Source of the DNA: Parabacteroides distasonis
Lineage (GTDB): Bacteria; Bacteroidota; Bacteroidia; Bacteroidales; Tannerellaceae
DNA: 64,000 nt
Assembly: GCA_021531775.1 (NCBI GenBank)
Contig: JAFBIU010000002.1
Location: forward strand, 154,988 to 218,987
Reading direction: 5' to 3'
The position numbers were made by a program, and so were the translations under genes. Positions 26,441 to 36,904 of this stretch are shown here, piece after piece. Under the pieces are notes generated by a model, which was given only the letters and a program-made list of their open reading frames with translations, ran no database searches and was not told the origin of the DNA. Every line of letters starts with the position of its first letter. The stretch's first letter is position 1.

Positions 26441-28050
26441 GAAAAATATTGTCGTCGCTGATGGCGATCCTTGTGGTCACGAACCTGGAGGCACAGCAAC
26501 GTGCCCCTAAGTTAGTGGTATGTATTACCGTGGATCAGCTCAGAGGTGACTACATTGAATATTTCTACAACACTTTTGGCGAAAAAGGATTCAAGCGTCT
26601 GCTGAATGAGGGACTAGTCTATAGCAATATTCGTTTTGACTTCTCCAATCTCGACCAGGCAAGTGCGTTTGCCACCCTGTTTACCGGCAGCAATCCCTGT
26701 TTCCACGGGATCAGCGGGGAAAAAGTGTATGATTTCGACAATGACAAGGAGATTTCAATCCTGTGGGATAACCAGTTTATCGGGAACTATACCAAGGATA
26801 ACTTCTCACCCAAACATCTCTACAGTTCAACCATTGGCGACGAATTGAAGATTGCTTCCCAAGGACGGAGTGATGTCTATGCCATTGCCCCCAACCCAGA
26901 AGCGGCCATCCTGTCGGCTGGTCATGCTGCCAACGGAGCTTTTTGGATCGACAACCTCAACGGTAAATGGGCTACCACCACCTATTACAAAGGGGTTCCC
27001 TGGTACGTGGACCGTTACAACAATGGTCCGGAATCGTTGTCTGCTCGCTTGGAAAGTATGGTGTGGACCCCATCCTTGCCCACCAATCAATATACGGCAT
27101 TCCCTTATCTGTTAGATGAACTGCCTTTCAAACATACATTTCAGGAGCGCGATCTGTATTGTTATCCCAATTTGAAGACTTCTCCTTTCGTCAATGCGGA
27201 GATCACGCGTTTGGCCAAGCAGTTCCTCAACTATGGTGCTTTTGGTACACGCAGTTGCCCGGACATGTTGTCGGTTACCTATTATGCCGGCAATTTCCGC
27301 ACCTTGATGGACAAGGAATACACCCGGGAGATCCAAGATACCTATTATCAGTTGGACCAAAGTGTCGGAGAATTGCTGGATGCGATTGACAATAAAGTGG
27401 GATTGTCCAATACGCTGATTGTCTTTACGGGATCCGGTTACTATAAGAGTGAGGAATCCTATCCAGACGGCTTGCAAGTTCATGGGGGAGAATTTCACCC
27501 AAAACGATGTATTGCTCTGCTCAACATGTACCTGATGGCCCTGTATGGACAACAGACCAATTGGGTACAAGGCTATTATAACAAACAGATATTTCTCAAC
27601 CGCAAGGCGATTGAAGAGGCCAAATTAGATCTGACAACTATTCAGAACAAAGCGGCTGAATTTATTCAAGAGTTTAGTGGTGTACAACATGTTACCACAG
27701 ACAAGGCTTTACTCACCGGTGATTGGAATGAAGGAACGGCTCCTTTCCGGTTTGGTACGCATCATCAGGGGCGAGGTGACCTGATCATCGAGTTACAACC
27801 GGGCTGGAAGGTTAATTTTGACAATCCCAAAGAGAAGGTAAAAGTAATCCGGAACAATGCCGTCATCACGCCACTGGTTTTCTTTGGGAACGGCATTCCT
27901 CCACAACATGTTTATCGGGAGGTCAAAGCCACCGAGATTGCCCCCAGCGTAACGCATGTGTTACGCATTCGGCCACCCAATGCAGCCGAACGTTTTCCAT
28001 TGCCGGAACTGACTATCGGTTCAGGAGGCCGATCAGTTTCAACCAAATAA
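26437..28050 (+). CDS. Alkaline phosphatase superfamily protein, apparent active-site loss
   Basis: A 537-residue exported protein; the ATG at 26437 overlaps the previous stop (ATGA) and gives signal peptide MRKILSSLMAILVVTNLEAQ. The fold is that of PafA/nucleotide-pyrophosphatase enzymes: CITVDQLRGDYIEYF (metal Asp, D33), TLFTGSNPCFHGI, LDQSVGELLDAIDN, TLIVFTG, and TPLVFFGNGIPP...TEIAPSVTHVLRI. By-eye alignment with the usual T-x-x-H-A block puts Ala75 and Phe78 at the Thr nucleophile and following His, and Ser333-Gly334 replace the Asp-His pair that binds zinc. The late His before TPLVFFG is also absent. It may therefore be a pseudoenzyme with a binding role. It follows the DUF4105 gene and precedes secA. 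Confidence 0.8.
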   Translation: MRKILSSLMAILVVTNLEAQQRAPKLVVCITVDQLRGDYIEYFYNTFGEKGFKRLLNEGLVYSNIRFDFSNLDQASAFATLFTGSNPCFHGISGEKVYDFDNDKEISILWDNQFIGNYTKDNFSPKHLYSSTIGDELKIASQGRSDVYAIAPNPEAAILSAGHAANGAFWIDNLNGKWATTTYYKGVPWYVDRYNNGPESLSARLESMVWTPSLPTNQYTAFPYLLDELPFKHTFQERDLYCYPNLKTSPFVNAEITRLAKQFLNYGAFGTRSCPDMLSVTYYAGNFRTLMDKEYTREIQDTYYQLDQSVGELLDAIDNKVGLSNTLIVFTGSGYYKSEESYPDGLQVHGGEFHPKRCIALLNMYLMALYGQQTNWVQGYYNKQIFLNRKAIEEAKLDLTTIQNKAAEFIQEFSGVQHVTTDKALLTGDWNEGTAPFRFGTHHQGRGDLIIELQPGWKVNFDNPKEKVKVIRNNAVITPLVFFGNGIPPQHVYREVKATEIAPSVTHVLRIRPPNAAERFPLPELTIGSGGRSVSTK

Positions 28051-28105
28051 TTATACATTATATAAATAAGTAAAACGAGTAATTACCCTATCAATACACT
28101 ATATT

Positions 28106-31100
28106 ATGGGCTTTTTAGAATTTATAACCAAGTTGTTCGGCAACAAGTCACAGCGTGACCTGAAGGAGATTACCCCTTACGTAGATAAGATTAAGGCTGT
28201 ATATCCTTCCATCCAAGCCTTGAGCAACGACGAATTACGTGCCAAAACAGAAGAGATCAAACAGCGCATCCAAGACTATGTAGCAGAAGAACGCGCTCAG
28301 GTTGAAGCGTTGCGTCAAGGGATCGAAGAGAAAGAATTGGAAGAACGCGAAGCCATCTGGGCTGAAGTAGATAAGATCGAGAAGAATATTACGGAGAAGA
28401 TGGAAGTGGTGCTCGAACAATCGTTGCCAGAAGCATTTGCCATCATGAAGGATACGGCTCGCCGTTTCACAGAGAATACGGAAGTGGTGGTGACGGCCAA
28501 CGATTTTGACCGGACACTGGCTACTCGCTTCGACTTCGTACGTATCGAAAACGATAAGGCGATCTATCAGAACCACTGGATTGCCGGTGGTAACATGATC
28601 ACGTGGGACATGATCCATTACGATGTACAGTTGTTCGGTGGTGTCGTACTGCATAAAGGTAAGATTGCCGAAATGGCGACAGGTGAAGGTAAAACCTTGG
28701 TGGCTACGCTACCTGTTTTCTTGAATGCTTTGACCCGAAACGGTGTACATGTGGTGACAGTCAACGATTATCTGTCTAAACGTGACTCGGAATGGATGGG
28801 ACCGCTCTATATGTTCCATGGACTCTCCGTCGATTGTATCGACAAGCATCAGCCCAACTCGGATGCCCGCCGTCGCGCCTACAATGCCGACATCACCTTC
28901 GGTACCAACAATGAATTTGGTTTCGACTATCTGCGAGACAACATGGCCACCAGTCCCAATGATCTCGTACAACGTAAACACAATTTTGCCATTGTCGATG
29001 AGGTGGACTCTGTCTTGATTGACGATGCACGTACACCGTTGATCATTTCAGGACCGATTCCCCGTGGTGAAGTTCAACTGTTCGAACAGTTCCGCCCGAA
29101 TGTGGAGGTGGTCGTCAATGCACAACGTGATCTTTGTAGCAAGCTGTTGCTTGAGGCCAAAAAGAAGATGGCCAGCAGTGATGAGGCCGAAGTGGAAGAG
29201 GGTTGCATCCAGTTGTTCCGTGCCTACAAAGGTTTCCCGAAGAACAAAGCGTTGATCAAGTACTTGAGTGAAGAGGGTATTAAGACGCAATTGTTGAAGA
29301 CAGAAGAGTACTTCATTTCTGAAAACATGCGTCACATGCACGAAGCAACGGACGAACTGTACTTCATCATCGATGAAAAGAACAATAGCATCGAGCTGAC
29401 AGATAAGGGTATCGACCTGTTGACCGGTAAGACCAACGACCCGACCTTCTTTGTTCTTCCAGACATTACCACAGAGTTGTCTCAGTTGGAAAAGATGCCG
29501 GGAAGCGATGAAGAGAAACAGGCGAAGAAGGATGCCATCTTGGCCAACTACTCGGTCAAGAGCGAACGTGTACACACCATCAACCAGTTGCTGAAAGCGT
29601 ATGCTCTCTTTGAAAAGGATATCCAATATGTGGTGATCGACAACAAGGTGCTGATTGTGGATGAGCAGACAGGCCGTATCATGGATGGTCGCCGGTATTC
29701 AGACGGATTGCACCAGGCCATTGAAGCAAAGGAGCATGTAAAAGTAGAAGCTGCTACACAAACCTTTGCAACGATTACCCTGCAGAACTATTTCCGTATG
29801 TATCATAAGCTGTCTGGTATGACCGGTACGGCAGAGACAGAAGCTGGTGAGTTTTGGGATATCTATAAATTGGATGTTGTCGTGATCCCGACCAACCGTC
29901 CGATTGCCCGTATCGACATGAACGACCGAATCTATAAGACGAAGCGTGAGAAATACAATGCAGTCATTGATGAGATCGTACAGCTCACCGAAGCCGGTCG
30001 TCCAGTCTTGGTTGGTACAACCTCGGTTGAAATTTCAGAATTGTTGAGCCGTATGTTGACCATGCGGAAGATCAAACACAATGTCTTGAATGCTAAGTTA
30101 CACCAGAAAGAGGCTGAAATCGTTGCACTGGCCGGACAAAGCAGTACGGTAACGATTGCAACAAACATGGCGGGTCGTGGTACCGACATCAAACTCTCGA
30201 AAGAGGTGAAAGAGGCAGGTGGATTAGCCATCATCGGTACAGAACGTCACGAGAGCCGTCGTGTCGATCGTCAGTTGCGTGGTCGTGCTGGTCGTCAAGG
30301 AGACCCGGGTTCCTCTGTTTTCTATGTCTCGCTGGAAGATGATTTGATGCGTCTGTTTGCATCCGAACGCATTGCTGCCTTGATGGACAAATTAGGATTC
30401 AAGGAGGGTGAAGTATTGGAGCACAATATGCTGAGCAAATCGGTTGAGCGTGCCCAGAAGAAGGTAGAAGAGAACAACTTCGGTATTCGTAAGCGTCTGT
30501 TGGAATATGACGACGTCATGAACTCCCAACGTACAGTGATCTATACGCGTCGTCGCCACGCCTTGATGGGTGAACGTATCGGCCTGGATGTCTTGAATAC
30601 CCTCTACGATACAGCCACTTCAATTGCTGATCAATATGCCGACACATTGGACTATGAAGGCTTCAAGATGGAACTCTTCAAAACATTCGCCATGGAGTCG
30701 CCTTTCACATTGGAGGAATACAAAGGCATGCGTCAGAACGAGCTGATCGAAAAGCTGTTTGAAGCAGTTCTTCAACTCTTCAAACGTCGTATGGAACGGA
30801 TGACACAAGTGGCCAATCCGGTCATCAAACAGGTATTCGAGAATCAAGGTGCCATGTACACCAACATCATGATTCCGATTACGGACGGCCGACGGATGTA
30901 CAACATCTCCTGCAACCTGAAAGAGGCGTATGACACCGAATGTAAGACCATTGCCAAGTCGTTCCAAAAGTCTGTCATCCTGCACACCATCGACGAAAGC
31001 TGGAAAGAGCATTTGCGTGAAATGGATGAATTGCGCCATTCCGTTCAAAATGCAAGTTACGAAAACAAGGATCCGTTGCTGATCTATAAGTTGGAATCGT

Positions 31101-31504
31101 ACAACCTGTTCAAGCAGATGGTTGATACGATGAACCGCAAGACCGTTGCAATCTTGATGCGTGGCCAGATTCCAGTGCGTGAAGAACCGAGTGAAGAGGA
31201 GCGCCAAGCCATTGCTGAACGTCAGGCAGCCATTGCCCAGGCTGAGGCAGCCCGTGTAGCAGCCCAGCAAGCAGCCGCACAAGCTGCTGCTGCAGAGCGT
31301 CAACGGATCGAGGTAAAGCAGGCTGAACCTGAACAGCGCGAAGACATGAGCCAATATCGTGCTGAGAAGGCCAACAGCGACGGAAGTAGTTCCGAACAGC
31401 CCGCACAGGGTCCGGTACGTGCTGAAAAGCGCGTCGGACGGAATGATCTTTGTCCCTGCGGAAGTGGCAAGAAATACAAGAACTGTCATGGACAAGGTTT
31501 GTAA
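28106..31504 (+). CDS. secA: Preprotein translocase ATPase SecA
   Basis: Motor of the Sec pathway, 1132 residues, long as in Bacteroidetes. Seen: N-terminal [13 protein letters not shown], an extra charged insertion (about 50-100), Walker [71 protein letters not shown], an Ala/Gln-rich linker (about 1045-1090) and the C-terminal zinc motif [15 protein letters not shown]. It starts 55 nt after the phosphatase-fold gene and ends at a terminator. The frame is intact. Confidence 0.98.
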   Translation: MGFLEFITKLFGNKSQRDLKEITPYVDKIKAVYPSIQALSNDELRAKTEEIKQRIQDYVAEERAQVEALRQGIEEKELEEREAIWAEVDKIEKNITEKMEVVLEQSLPEAFAIMKDTARRFTENTEVVVTANDFDRTLATRFDFVRIENDKAIYQNHWIAGGNMITWDMIHYDVQLFGGVVLHKGKIAEMATGEGKTLVATLPVFLNALTRNGVHVVTVNDYLSKRDSEWMGPLYMFHGLSVDCIDKHQPNSDARRRAYNADITFGTNNEFGFDYLRDNMATSPNDLVQRKHNFAIVDEVDSVLIDDARTPLIISGPIPRGEVQLFEQFRPNVEVVVNAQRDLCSKLLLEAKKKMASSDEAEVEEGCIQLFRAYKGFPKNKALIKYLSEEGIKTQLLKTEEYFISENMRHMHEATDELYFIIDEKNNSIELTDKGIDLLTGKTNDPTFFVLPDITTELSQLEKMPGSDEEKQAKKDAILANYSVKSERVHTINQLLKAYALFEKDIQYVVIDNKVLIVDEQTGRIMDGRRYSDGLHQAIEAKEHVKVEAATQTFATITLQNYFRMYHKLSGMTGTAETEAGEFWDIYKLDVVVIPTNRPIARIDMNDRIYKTKREKYNAVIDEIVQLTEAGRPVLVGTTSVEISELLSRMLTMRKIKHNVLNAKLHQKEAEIVALAGQSSTVTIATNMAGRGTDIKLSKEVKEAGGLAIIGTERHESRRVDRQLRGRAGRQGDPGSSVFYVSLEDDLMRLFASERIAALMDKLGFKEGEVLEHNMLSKSVERAQKKVEENNFGIRKRLLEYDDVMNSQRTVIYTRRRHALMGERIGLDVLNTLYDTATSIADQYADTLDYEGFKMELFKTFAMESPFTLEEYKGMRQNELIEKLFEAVLQLFKRRMERMTQVANPVIKQVFENQGAMYTNIMIPITDGRRMYNISCNLKEAYDTECKTIAKSFQKSVILHTIDESWKEHLREMDELRHSVQNASYENKDPLLIYKLESYNLFKQMVDTMNRKTVAILMRGQIPVREEPSEEERQAIAERQAAIAQAEAARVAAQQAAAQAAAAERQRIEVKQAEPEQREDMSQYRAEKANSDGSSSEQPAQGPVRAEKRVGRNDLCPCGSGKKYKNCHGQGL

Positions 31505-31533
31505 TTTTTTTCATAATCTATAACAATGAAAGA

Positions 31534-31564
31534 GGGTACGTCTAACAAAAGACGTGCCCTTTTT
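31534..31564 (+). terminator. Rho-independent terminator after secA
   Basis: Stem GGGTACGTC (31534-31542) and GACGTGCCC (31551-31559) with one wobble, loop of 8 nt, then TTTTT. It lies between the secA stop and the M28 peptidase start at 31583. Confidence 0.85.
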
Positions 31565-31582
31565 CCAAAAACTCTATGTACA

Positions 31583-33130
31583 ATGAGAAAATATATTGCT
31601 TCTTTAGCGGCCGCTCTTTGTCTCGGCGGTTGGGCTCAGGCACAGACTTGCCTGCCGGCCGAATGGGCCTACAAAGTGAAGAATGAGGCTTTCAGCCATT
31701 CCCAAATGGATGAATTGGCTCAGTTTATGACTGACGAATTGGGTTCTCGTCTGGCTGCTTCTCAGATGAAACTCCGTTCCGAAAAGATGGTCATGGAGAA
31801 ACTGAAAGAGCTGGGACTCTCCAATGTCCGAACCGAATTTGCTTACGATTTTGAGAAGGGCGGTTGGGACAACGAAAAGACCTACGTGGCCATGACACAA
31901 CCCTACTATTGCAGTTTTGCTGCCAATCCCAAAGCGTGGTCAGGAAGTACAAAGGGACTGATGAAAGGTGAATGTGTAGCTATTCAAGTGAAAGAGGCGG
32001 CCGATTTGGAGCAATATAAAGGCAAATTGGCAGGTAAGATCATCTTGATGCCGACCCAGGATAAATATGAAATCAAGTTCGAACCATTAGCCAAACGCTA
32101 TACAGAAGAGGAATTGGAAGAAATAGCCCAAGATCCACGTCCCAAAGCTGGCTTCCGTTTTGATCCGGCCATGCTGGAGCAATGGAAAGCGCGTCGGGAA
32201 TTACAAAAAGCCATCAGTGCCTTTTTGAAGAACGAACAGGTCTTGGCCGTTGTACAGGCTGGCGGTACCTTCAATGTACCCACATCAAGAGGTGTTGAAT
32301 ACAAAGTGGGTGATCCAGAACCTGTGCCAGAAATCGTGTTACCTATCGAAGACCATAACCGCATGGTACGTTTAGCCAACAAGGGGATAAAGGTAGAAAT
32401 GGAACTGGATATTCAGAACAAATTCACTGACAACCAAAAGATCAACAATGTCATTGCGGAGATTCCAGGCACAGATCCGAAACTGAAAGACGAAATTGTT
32501 CTGATCGGTGCTCACCTGGACTCTTGGCATGGAAGTACCGGAGCTGCGGACAATGCCTCCGGTTGTGTCGTCATGATGGAGGCTATGCGTATTCTGAAAA
32601 GTTTGAATGTAGCTCCGAAACGTACGATCCGCATAGCCTTGTGGGGTGGTGAAGAACAGGGATTGTATGGTTCACGCGGCTATGCCAATCAACTGTACGA
32701 TACCAAGAACAAGAAAAAATTGCCCGGTTATGACAAGTTTGCCCTCTACCTGAATGTCGATAACGGTTCCGGTCGTTTCCGCGGTATCTATTTAGAGGAA
32801 AATGATCTGGCTGTTCCCTTCTTTGAAGCGTGGAAAAAGCCGTTCGAATCTTTAGGATTCCAGACGCTTACGTTGCGGAAGACCGGTGGTACAGACCACA
32901 TGAGTTTCGATTTCTTAGGGCTGCCGGCATATCAGTTTATCCAAGATGAATTGGAATACGACCGAACCTATCACACGGTGATGGACACCTACGAACGTCT
33001 TTCCATCCCCGATTTGCAGGTAGATGCAGCCATTGTAGCCTGGTTGGCTTTGAATGCCGCCATGGACAATGCTCGTATTCCGGTTAAACCGGGTTATCCG
33101 GAAAATGTCACCCCAATGCCGGAATTTTAA
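31583..33130 (+). CDS. M28 family zinc aminopeptidase (exported)
   Basis: A 515-residue exported metallopeptidase. The ATG at 31583 (MRKYIASLAAALCLGG) gives a signal peptide ending in WAQAQ; an upstream ATG at 31526 lies before the terminator hairpin and is rejected. A PA-type insertion precedes the catalytic domain. Zinc ligands: IGAHLDSW, GAADNASG, WGGEEQGLYGS (Glu-Glu), YLNVDNGSG and YHTVMDTYE. The family trims peptides in the periplasm or at the surface. Its stop TAA shares a base with the start of the glycerate kinase gene. A second M28 paralogue lies at 41.5 kb. Confidence 0.93.
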   Translation: MRKYIASLAAALCLGGWAQAQTCLPAEWAYKVKNEAFSHSQMDELAQFMTDELGSRLAASQMKLRSEKMVMEKLKELGLSNVRTEFAYDFEKGGWDNEKTYVAMTQPYYCSFAANPKAWSGSTKGLMKGECVAIQVKEAADLEQYKGKLAGKIILMPTQDKYEIKFEPLAKRYTEEELEEIAQDPRPKAGFRFDPAMLEQWKARRELQKAISAFLKNEQVLAVVQAGGTFNVPTSRGVEYKVGDPEPVPEIVLPIEDHNRMVRLANKGIKVEMELDIQNKFTDNQKINNVIAEIPGTDPKLKDEIVLIGAHLDSWHGSTGAADNASGCVVMMEAMRILKSLNVAPKRTIRIALWGGEEQGLYGSRGYANQLYDTKNKKKLPGYDKFALYLNVDNGSGRFRGIYLEENDLAVPFFEAWKKPFESLGFQTLTLRKTGGTDHMSFDFLGLPAYQFIQDELEYDRTYHTVMDTYERLSIPDLQVDAAIVAWLALNAAMDNARIPVKPGYPENVTPMPEF

Positions 33131-34272
33131 TGAAGAAGATTGTCATTGCAATCGATTCCTTCAAAGGATGCCTCTCGTCTGCCGCCATTGCCAAGGCGGT
33201 GGCCAGAGGCATTTGGTCTGTTCTGCCCCACTGTGAAGTGGTCCAATTACCCATTGCAGACGGAGGTGAAGGAACGGTAGATGCACTGGTAGCAGCCACA
33301 GGGGGGACCTACATCTCTCCCATCGTACAAAACCCGTTGGGACAACCCATAGCAGCCCGATATGGTATTCTCGGTAACGGACGTCAAGCGGTCATTGAAA
33401 TGGCAGCTGCCAGTGGTTTGGCACTGATTCCATCGCGAAGCGGACAAGTGATGCATTGTACAACTTTCGGAACTGGCCAACTGATAGCCGATGCCATCCA
33501 TCGCGGTTGTCGGGATTTTCTATTGGGAATCGGCGGCAGTGCCACCAATGAAGCAGGCATCGGCCTATTGCAAGCCTTAGGATTTCAATTTCGGGATGTG
33601 CAAGGCAGGCCCATCCCTCCCACCGGCGAAGGCTTGTGTCAACTGGCCTCTATTCACACAGAAAGGGCTCTTCCTGAATTATCGGCCTGCCATTTCCATC
33701 TGCTGACGGATGTCCAGAATCCTCTGTATGGTCCCAACGGAGCAGCCCACATTTTTGCACCCCAAAAGGGAGCGACACCTGATCAAGTTGAGCAATTAGA
33801 CCAAGCACTCCAACGATTTGCCCAATTGGTACAGCAACAAACGAATCGAAACATCAACCAACCGGGAGCTGGTGCTGGAGGAGGCATGGCAGGAGGTTGC
33901 ATGGCTTTCTTGCCAGCAACCGTCGAGTCGGGCATAGAAGTAGTCAAACAGGCCTTGCTGTTCGACGAGGTCATCCAAGGTGCCGATCTGATTCTGACGG
34001 GAGAGGGCAAAGTGGATCAGCAAACACGACAAGGCAAAGTCATCGCGGGTGTACTCAAATCGGCACGTGCCCAGCAGATTCCGGTGGTAGCCCTCACCGG
34101 TAACTGCCTCGACTACGATCCGCAACTTTCCAGCGATGGATTGACGGCTCTTTTCCCCATCCACCCTGCCCCATTGACGTTGACAGAGGCCTTAGACCCA
34201 ACTTTTGCAGCACAACAATTGGAACGAACAACCCAACAAATCATAGCAATGTTAAATGTATTTAATTGCTAA
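33130..34272 (+). CDS. glxK: Glycerate kinase (GarK/GlxK family)
   Basis: A 380-residue kinase that phosphorylates D-glycerate. Family signatures: IVIAIDSFKGCLSSAAIA, VVQLPIADGGEGTVDAL, GIGGSATNEAGIGLLQALG, LTDVQNPLYGPNGAAHIFAPQKGA, and ILTGEGKVDQQTRQGKV. The start overlaps the M28 stop by one base, so the two are coupled. Product position (2- or 3-phosphoglycerate) is not settled by sequence. Confidence 0.95.
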   Translation: MKKIVIAIDSFKGCLSSAAIAKAVARGIWSVLPHCEVVQLPIADGGEGTVDALVAATGGTYISPIVQNPLGQPIAARYGILGNGRQAVIEMAAASGLALIPSRSGQVMHCTTFGTGQLIADAIHRGCRDFLLGIGGSATNEAGIGLLQALGFQFRDVQGRPIPPTGEGLCQLASIHTERALPELSACHFHLLTDVQNPLYGPNGAAHIFAPQKGATPDQVEQLDQALQRFAQLVQQQTNRNINQPGAGAGGGMAGGCMAFLPATVESGIEVVKQALLFDEVIQGADLILTGEGKVDQQTRQGKVIAGVLKSARAQQIPVVALTGNCLDYDPQLSSDGLTALFPIHPAPLTLTEALDPTFAAQQLERTTQQIIAMLNVFNC

Positions 34273-34353
34273 AAGTTTATACGATTTCCCAAATTACAAT
34301 TTGTTTGATTTTTCTGTACCTTGCGCCCGTAAACCTTGTAAAACGTTACCATT

Positions 34354-35466
34354 ATGATTATTGGTGTTCCAAAAGAAATTAAAAACAATGAGAACCGAGT
34401 GGCTTTAACGCCAGCCGGTGCCAAAGAGTTAGTCAAAAGAGGCCATACTGTTTACGTACAGCATACGGCAGGTGAAAACAGCGGATTTGCAGACGATGCC
34501 TATCTTCAGGCAGGAGCACAGATCTTGCCCACCATCGAAGCTGTCTATGAGGGAGCCGAGATGATCATCAAAGTGAAGGAGCCGATAGCTGCAGAGTATC
34601 CCTTGGTACGCAAAGGACAACTGCTGTTTACCTACTTCCACTTTGCCTCTGATGAAGAACTCACGCATGCCATGTTACAAAGCGGTGCAACCTGCATCGC
34701 GTATGAAACCGTGGAAGCACGTGATCACAGCCTGCCATTGCTGGTTCCCATGAGTGAAGTGGCAGGACGTATGTCTATCCAAGAGGGAGCTCGTTTCTTG
34801 GAGAAACCGCAAGGCGGTAAAGGAATTCTATTAGGAGGAGTACCGGGTGTCAAACCGGCCAAAGTATTGGTATTAGGTGGTGGTGTTGTAGGCTACAATG
34901 CAGCACGTATGGCGGCTGGATTGGGAGCTGACGTAACCATTGCCGACATCTCACTGCCCCGGTTACGCCAGTTGGCTGATATCCTTCCCAAGAATGTCAA
35001 GACACTCTACTCATCGGTACACAACATCGAGCAGGAGTTGCCTACAACAGATTTGGTGATCGGTGCCGTCTTGATCCCTGGAGCCAAGACACCCCATCTG
35101 ATCACGAAGGATATGTTGAAACTGATGCGCAAAGGAAGTGTACTGGTAGATGTAGCTATCGACCAAGGAGGTTGCTTCGAGACCTCACATCCCACAACAC
35201 ATGCAGAGCCCATCTATGAAGTAGAAGGCATTGTCCACTACTGTGTAGCCAATATTCCAGGTGCTGTTCCGCAGACTTCTACATTGGCATTGACCAATGC
35301 AACGTTACCCTACGCCATTCAATTGGCCGAAAAGGGATGGCAAAAAGCCTGTGCGGACGATGCTGGTCTCCGCTTAGGTGTGAATATGGTGGATGGTCAG
35401 ATCACCTTCCCAGCCGTTGCTGCCGCTTTTGGACTCCCCTATCAACCGCTTGAATCGATTCAGTAG
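34354..35466 (+). CDS. ald: Alanine dehydrogenase
   Basis: NAD-dependent L-alanine/pyruvate interconversion, 370 residues. Seen: [43 protein letters not shown] with the catalytic His, the Rossmann motif [31 protein letters not shown] and the conserved [12 protein letters not shown]. Length and motifs are typical. A degenerate -7-like TACCTTGC lies 30 bp upstream. It converges with rseP across a bidirectional terminator. Confidence 0.96.
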   Translation: MIIGVPKEIKNNENRVALTPAGAKELVKRGHTVYVQHTAGENSGFADDAYLQAGAQILPTIEAVYEGAEMIIKVKEPIAAEYPLVRKGQLLFTYFHFASDEELTHAMLQSGATCIAYETVEARDHSLPLLVPMSEVAGRMSIQEGARFLEKPQGGKGILLGGVPGVKPAKVLVLGGGVVGYNAARMAAGLGADVTIADISLPRLRQLADILPKNVKTLYSSVHNIEQELPTTDLVIGAVLIPGAKTPHLITKDMLKLMRKGSVLVDVAIDQGGCFETSHPTTHAEPIYEVEGIVHYCVANIPGAVPQTSTLALTNATLPYAIQLAEKGWQKACADDAGLRLGVNMVDGQITFPAVAAAFGLPYQPLESIQ

Positions 35467-35485
35467 TTTTGTATGTCTATATGTA

Positions 35486-35526
35486 AATGCCCGGAGACAT
35501 CTCTGACTGGAGATACTCCGGGCATT
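35486..35526. terminator. Bidirectional terminator between ald and rseP
   Basis: An 11-bp perfect stem AATGCCCGGAG / CTCCGGGCATT with an inner ATCTC/GAGAT stem. It serves two convergent genes. The T-runs on either side are short. Confidence 0.8.
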
Positions 35527-35551
35527 GTTATGATTACCCAAAGGGAATGGG

Positions 35552-36877
35552 TTACTTGAAGAAGAAACGGAACAGATCATTTCCGTTCGCGTAGAGCAAC
35601 AGGGCAAACAACAGGAACATACCGGCCATCTGCGCATACTCCAAAAACTTGTCACTCGGCTTCCGACGTGTAACGACTTCATACAGCAAGAACATCACAT
35701 GTCCACCATCCAAAGCGGGAATCGGCAAGATGTTCATGAAGGCCAAAATGATGGACAAGAAAGCGGTCTGCATCCAGAAAGAGCGCCAGTTCCAAACGGA
35801 GGGAAAGAGATTTCCAATGGTACCGAAACCACCTAAACTGGTAGCACCCTCTTTTGTAAAGACATACTTCATATCACTCACATAACCTTGCAAAGTATTG
35901 AGCCCCAACATCACACCAGCCGGGAACGATTCGAAGAAACCGTACGTACGTGTGACGGTCTGATACAGATCAGCGGGAGACTTGACCCGTACACCAATGG
36001 TACCTGCCGTATCGGTTTGCAACGAGACAGTTCGCGCAACACCCTCCCGATAGAAACCCAATTCCACAGTCTCCTCTTTATGAGAGGCCAAGAATGCCGA
36101 AATTTCATCAAAAGTAGCCATCGATTGCCCATTCACGGCCACGACACTATCATTCGGCTGCAAACCAGCCAAAGCTGCAGGACGATTGGCTACCACTTCC
36201 CGGATCACCATCGGGAAACGCATCGGATCGGCAAATCCCTTGCCATCGCGCATACAACGCTGCATCATGTCGTAGGGGATAGCAATCGTCTTTTCCACAC
36301 CATTACGCAAGACTGTCACTGTCTGGGCCTCCACCACCTTGCGGAAGCAGTCGCTATTAAACCGTTCCAAAGCAATACCATCCGCTTTCAACAGGATATC
36401 GCCATCGCGAAAACCAACCGTATGGAATGTCTCACTGTAATTCATACCCATCTTCATATTTTTCAACGGCAAGTAGGTATCTCCCCACGCAAACAATACC
36501 ATTGAATAAATAAAGAGAGCCAAGATAAAATTAAAGCAGACACCACCGATCATGATCATCAGCCGTTGACCAGCCGGTTTGGAACGAAACTCGTAGGGCT
36601 GCGGTGGCAAGGCCATCTGTTCGCGGTCCATACTCTCGTCAATCATTCCCGAAATCTTACAGTAGCCGCCCAACGGCAACCAACCAACTCCATACTCCGT
36701 GTCGCTATTCTTGGGTTTGAACTTGAACAACGAAAACCAAGGGTCAAAGAAAAGATAGAATTTCTCCACCCGCACATGAAAGATTCGGGCAAAGATAAAA
36801 TGGCCGAACTCATGGATAACCACCAAGATCGACAAACTCAAAATCAGCTGTAAAGCCTTTATCAAAATTGTTTCCAT
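35552..36877 (-). CDS. rseP: RIP metalloprotease RseP (site-2 protease)
   Basis: Membrane zinc protease of 441 residues that cuts substrates within the membrane. Zinc motif HEFGH in LVVIHEFGHFIFARIF at the N-terminus, PDZ domain in the middle (PAALAGLQPNDSVVAVNGQSM), and the second zinc motif NILPIPALDGGHVMF near the C-terminus, with hydrophobic segments around them. It is the last gene of a six-gene minus-strand operon beginning with DUF4290, 27 nt after dxr. The anti-sigma partner is not in view. Confidence 0.96.
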   Translation of the reverse strand: METILIKALQLILSLSILVVIHEFGHFIFARIFHVRVEKFYLFFDPWFSLFKFKPKNSDTEYGVGWLPLGGYCKISGMIDESMDREQMALPPQPYEFRSKPAGQRLMIMIGGVCFNFILALFIYSMVLFAWGDTYLPLKNMKMGMNYSETFHTVGFRDGDILLKADGIALERFNSDCFRKVVEAQTVTVLRNGVEKTIAIPYDMMQRCMRDGKGFADPMRFPMVIREVVANRPAALAGLQPNDSVVAVNGQSMATFDEISAFLASHKEETVELGFYREGVARTVSLQTDTAGTIGVRVKSPADLYQTVTRTYGFFESFPAGVMLGLNTLQGYVSDMKYVFTKEGATSLGGFGTIGNLFPSVWNWRSFWMQTAFLSIILAFMNILPIPALDGGHVMFLLYEVVTRRKPSDKFLEYAQMAGMFLLFALLLYANGNDLFRFFFK

Positions 36878-36904
36878 ATCCTCTAATTGCTCGTTTAGTC
36901 ACAT

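Noticed and set aside
30620..31495. 291-residue minus-strand ORF
   Set aside because: Antisense to the 3' part of secA, which is clearly coding on the plus strand.
34300..34324. Promoter for ald from TTTG and TACCTTGC
   Set aside because: The spacing between the boxes is only about 9-13 bp and the -7 box is a poor match.
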